Shown here: piece by piece, positions 7,188-9,173 of the stretch
Numbering within the stretch: the stretch's first letter is position 1
Layout: every line of letters begins with the position of its first letter
The notes under the pieces: generated by a model
The model's input: the letters and a program-made list of their open reading frames with translations, nothing else
Databases searched by the model: none
Told to the model about the DNA's origin: nothing
NCBI GenBank assembly: GCA_029256665.1
Contig: JAQSXN010000109.1
Location: 1-9,173, forward strand
Direction: 5' to 3'
DNA length: 9,173 nucleotides
Origin: Paenibacillus sp.
GTDB lineage: Bacteria; Bacillota; Bacilli; Paenibacillales; Paenibacillaceae
Program-made: the position numbers and the translations under genes

Positions 7188-7242
7188 TTAATAACGGAAA
7201 AGATTACAGGTTCTGGAGACTAGCGGCGATTGGAGGTGAAAT

Positions 7243-7776
7243 ATGGAAACGTTATTTTTATCCTGTCTCGCGCTTGGTATTTTGTTCGCGGTCGTGAGCG
7301 TTATTTTCGGCGATTGGCTCAGCCAGGCGATGGAAGGCGCGCTCGACTTCTTGTCATTGGAAGGTCCAGCGTTTTTGAGCCCCATGACGTTGTTCGGAGG
7401 TATTACGGCTTTCGGAGGAGCGGGCTTAATGCTGACCCGTTATACGTCGATCGGCATGTGGGCGGTCGTACTGCTAGCCATATTGATTGCAATCGCGCTT
7501 GGCGCGGCCGTGTTTTTCTTGTACGTCAGGCCGATGGAGAATAGCGAAAACTCCATAGCGTTCACGCTCCAGTCGTTAAGCGGAGCGCTCGGCGAGGTAC
7601 TCGTTTCGATTCCCGCGACGGGATACGGGGAAGTATTGATTCGCGTCGGTGCAGGCGTAACGAATCAGATCGCGGCCAGCTTCGATCGGCAGCCCATCCC
7701 GGAATCGGCCAAGGTCGTCGTCGTCGAGGTTAAGGAGAGCGTGCTCTACGTCTCGCAAGTTGATTTGTCGTTATAA
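7243..7776 (+). CDS. yuaF: Short NfeD-like membrane protein, YuaF type, partner of flotillin
   Basis: This is a 177-residue protein, close to B. subtilis YuaF (about 174). Three hydrophobic segments are visible (about 3-22, 48-65 and 70-95). They are followed by a soluble C-terminal domain (about 108-177) with the LSGALGEVLVSIPATGYGEV pattern, which matches the OB-fold beta-barrel of NfeD proteins. The ClpP-like serine protease domain of long NfeD proteins is absent, so this is the short (NfeD1b-type) form. Its family is almost always encoded next to a flotillin/SPFH gene and is thought to help anchor or organise flotillin assemblies at the membrane. Here the flotillin gene follows after 35 nt on the same strand, which indicates an operon. 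GGAGGTG lies four bases before the ATG. The exact biochemical role of the family is not settled. Confidence 0.88.
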   Translation: METLFLSCLALGILFAVVSVIFGDWLSQAMEGALDFLSLEGPAFLSPMTLFGGITAFGGAGLMLTRYTSIGMWAVVLLAILIAIALGAAVFFLYVRPMENSENSIAFTLQSLSGALGEVLVSIPATGYGEVLIRVGAGVTNQIAASFDRQPIPESAKVVVVEVKESVLYVSQVDLSL

Positions 7777-7811
7777 TCTGTCCAAACATGCCGAAAGGAG
7801 AAATGCAGAAC

Positions 7812-9173
7812 ATGAACATCGAAGAGGTTTTGGTTATCCCGCTTATCGTGGTAGGGGTGATCGTCGTGCTGGGGCTTGCCTTCTGGGCAAGGTATAAGAC
7901 GGTTAGTCCGGACGAGGCGATGCTGGTCACGGGATCGTTTCTCGGCAGCCGCAACGCGTTGGTCGACGAGTCGGGCCGAAAGGTAAAGATCATCAGGGGC
8001 GGCGGCGCGTTTATTCTTCCCGTATTCCAGAAAGCGGAGTACTTGTCCCTCTTGTCCCATAAGCTCGACGTATCGACGCCGGAGGTGTATACGGAGCAAG
8101 GCGTTCCCGTCATGGCGGACGGCGTGGCGATCATTAAGATCGGAGGCGCGGTAGAGGACGTCGCGACGGCGGCGGAGCAGTTCCTCGGCAAGCCGACGGA
8201 AGCGCTGAAGGGAGAGGCGCAGGAAGTGCTTGAAGGCCATCTGCGCGCGATTCTCGGCTCCATGACGGTCGAAGAAGTATACCGAAACCGCGACAAATTC
8301 GCGCAAGAGGTGCAAGGCGTGGCGGCAAAGGATCTCAAGAAGATGGGTCTGCAGATCGTGTCGTTTACGATCAAGGATCTTCGCGACAAACACGGTTATC
8401 TGGACGCGCTGGGCAAACCGCGAATTGCGGCCGTTAAACGGGATGCCGAAATTGCCGAGGCGGAGGCCATAAGAGACGCAAGAATCCAGAAGGCGCTTGC
8501 CGCCGAGGCCGGACAGAAAGCGGAGCTTCTGCGCGATACGAACATCGCGGAAGCGGAGAAGGATAAGGAAATGAAAGTCGCTTCCTTTAAGCGCGATCAG
8601 GATACGGCGAAGGCGGAAGCCGACCAGGCGTACTCCATTCAGGAAGCCCGCGCCAAACAAAGCGTCGTCGAGGAGCAGATGAAGGTAGAGCTTGTGCGCA
8701 AGGAGCGCGAGATCGACCTCGAAGGCAAAGAAATTCTCCGTCGCGAGAAGCAATACGACGCGGAAGTGAAGAAGAAGGCGGATGCCGATCGTTACGCCGT
8801 CGAACAAGCGGCGGAAGCGGACAAAGCAAAGCGGATCCGCGAAGCCGACGCGTTGCAATACCGCATCGAAGCCGAAGCGAAAGCGCAAGCCGCGCAGAAA
8901 CGTCTAGACGGTCTGGCGGTCGCGGAAGCAGAGCGCGCGAAAGGTACGGCGGAGGCCGAGGTTATTCGTCTGCGCGGTCTAGCGGAGGCGGAAGCGAAGG
9001 AGAAGCTGGCGGAAGCGTTCGCGAAGTTCGGAGAAGCGGCCGTTCTCGACATTATCGTCAAAATGCTGCCTGAGCTTGCGGGCAAGGTTGCCGAGCCGAT
9101 CAGCAACATCGACAAGCTGACCGTGGTCGATACGGGCAACGGCGAAGGAGCGGCGCGTCTTAGCAACTACGTC
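7812..9173 (+). CDS. floT: FloT/YuaG-type flotillin, SPFH/band 7 membrane scaffold protein (3' end outside window)
   Basis: Flotillins oligomerise on the inner face of the membrane and organise fluid or lipid microdomains that affect secretion, signalling and wall synthesis. The 454 visible residues show an N-terminal hydrophobic segment (about 6-25), then the SPFH/PHB domain (about 30-200) with LDVSTPEVYTEQGVPVMADG and VSFTIKDLRDK. A long Ala/Glu/Lys-rich coiled-coil region follows (about 205-405) with many EA repeats, then the flotillin C-terminal helix AVLDIIVKMLPELAGKVAEP and ISNIDKLTVVDTG. B. subtilis FloT has 509 residues as I recall, so roughly 50 are missing. The long coiled coil distinguishes it from the short FloA type (about 331). 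Two in-frame ATGs compete: 7803 is only 2 nt from AAAGGAG, and 7812 is 11 nt away. I chose 7812, but 7803 is possible. It follows yuaF in the same operon. In B. subtilis a third gene, yuaI, comes next, and here that would lie beyond the edge. Confidence 0.94.
   Translation, partial: MNIEEVLVIPLIVVGVIVVLGLAFWARYKTVSPDEAMLVTGSFLGSRNALVDESGRKVKIIRGGGAFILPVFQKAEYLSLLSHKLDVSTPEVYTEQGVPVMADGVAIIKIGGAVEDVATAAEQFLGKPTEALKGEAQEVLEGHLRAILGSMTVEEVYRNRDKFAQEVQGVAAKDLKKMGLQIVSFTIKDLRDKHGYLDALGKPRIAAVKRDAEIAEAEAIRDARIQKALAAEAGQKAELLRDTNIAEAEKDKEMKVASFKRDQDTAKAEADQAYSIQEARAKQSVVEEQMKVELVRKEREIDLEGKEILRREKQYDAEVKKKADADRYAVEQAAEADKAKRIREADALQYRIEAEAKAQAAQKRLDGLAVAEAERAKGTAEAEVIRLRGLAEAEAKEKLAEAFAKFGEAAVLDIIVKMLPELAGKVAEPISNIDKLTVVDTGNGEGAARLSNYV

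Larger units (their letters stand above)
6898..7242. other. 345-bp divergent intergenic region between the PBP gene and yuaF
   Basis: The left edge holds the PBP ribosome binding site and extended -10 promoter. The right third holds the candidate ECF promoter and the GGAGGTG ribosome binding site of yuaF. The middle (about 6960-7150) has no convincing gene. It contains a GC-rich GCCGGC palindrome near 6964-6969 and a weak imperfect hairpin (AAGC/CCC ... GGG/GCTT, 7076-7095). A minus-strand reading frame starting at TTG 7133 or ATG 7121 and ending at 6900 lacks a ribosome binding site and runs through the PBP promoter, so I do not call it. Confidence 0.6.

Noticed and set aside
7746..8888. Minus-strand open frame of 380 codons
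   Set aside because: Antisense to floT. The long open frame is a by-product of GCG/GAA/AAG-rich coiled-coil codons, and the product is Leu/Arg/Phe-rich with no coherent domain.
8400..9020. Repeated GCGGAAGCG-like motifs suggesting a DNA repeat array
   Set aside because: These are Ala-Glu-Ala codons of the flotillin coiled coil, irregular in spacing and explained by protein sequence.

Overview
The window looks like an ordinary chromosomal segment of a Gram-positive, endospore-former-type Firmicute, most likely Paenibacillaceae (Paenibacillus or Cohnella-like). The reasons are strong AGGAG-type ribosome binding sites, sigma-A TATAAT boxes, Bacillus-type AcuA/AcuC/AcsA and YuaF/FloT proteins, and a moderately GC-rich base composition. 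The genus is inferred from general knowledge, not from a search. I see no mobile element, CRISPR array, tRNA or rRNA.

Left part (1-3806), acetate activation and its control. On the minus strand, acuA (protein acetyltransferase, TTG start) is followed by acuC (deacetylase), which runs off the left edge a few codons before its expected end. acsA (acetyl-CoA synthetase) is divergent, on the plus strand. AcsA makes acetyl-CoA from acetate. By analogy with B. subtilis, AcuA switches it off by acetylating the lysine of the C-terminal PKTRSGK motif (K551 here), and AcuC reverses this. The 200-bp divergent region holds a clear extended -10 promoter for acsA, a near-consensus CcpA cre box just downstream of it, and a small inverted repeat overlapping the cre box. 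acuB, which sits between acuA and acuC in B. subtilis, is absent here. acsA ends at a strong two-tier hairpin that can terminate transcription from both sides.

Middle part (3817-6938), cell wall synthesis. A 1026-residue class A penicillin-binding protein on the minus strand has all glycosyltransferase and transpeptidase motifs. It carries an unusually elaborate C-terminal tail with two fibronectin type III-like domains joined by a Pro/Gly/acidic linker. Its own extended -10 promoter lies upstream.

Right part (7161-9173), membrane organisation. Divergent from the PBP is a two-gene unit encoding a short NfeD-like membrane protein (YuaF type) and a FloT/YuaG-type flotillin, the latter cut by the right edge. 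A candidate ECF (sigma-W-like) promoter precedes it, which fits the known sigma-W control of yuaF-floT in B. subtilis.

No clearly novel system is visible. The points most worth a second look are the acuB-less acu locus, the cre/inverted-repeat layout of the acsA leader, the tandem FN3 tail of the PBP, and the ECF-like promoter in front of nfeD-floT.
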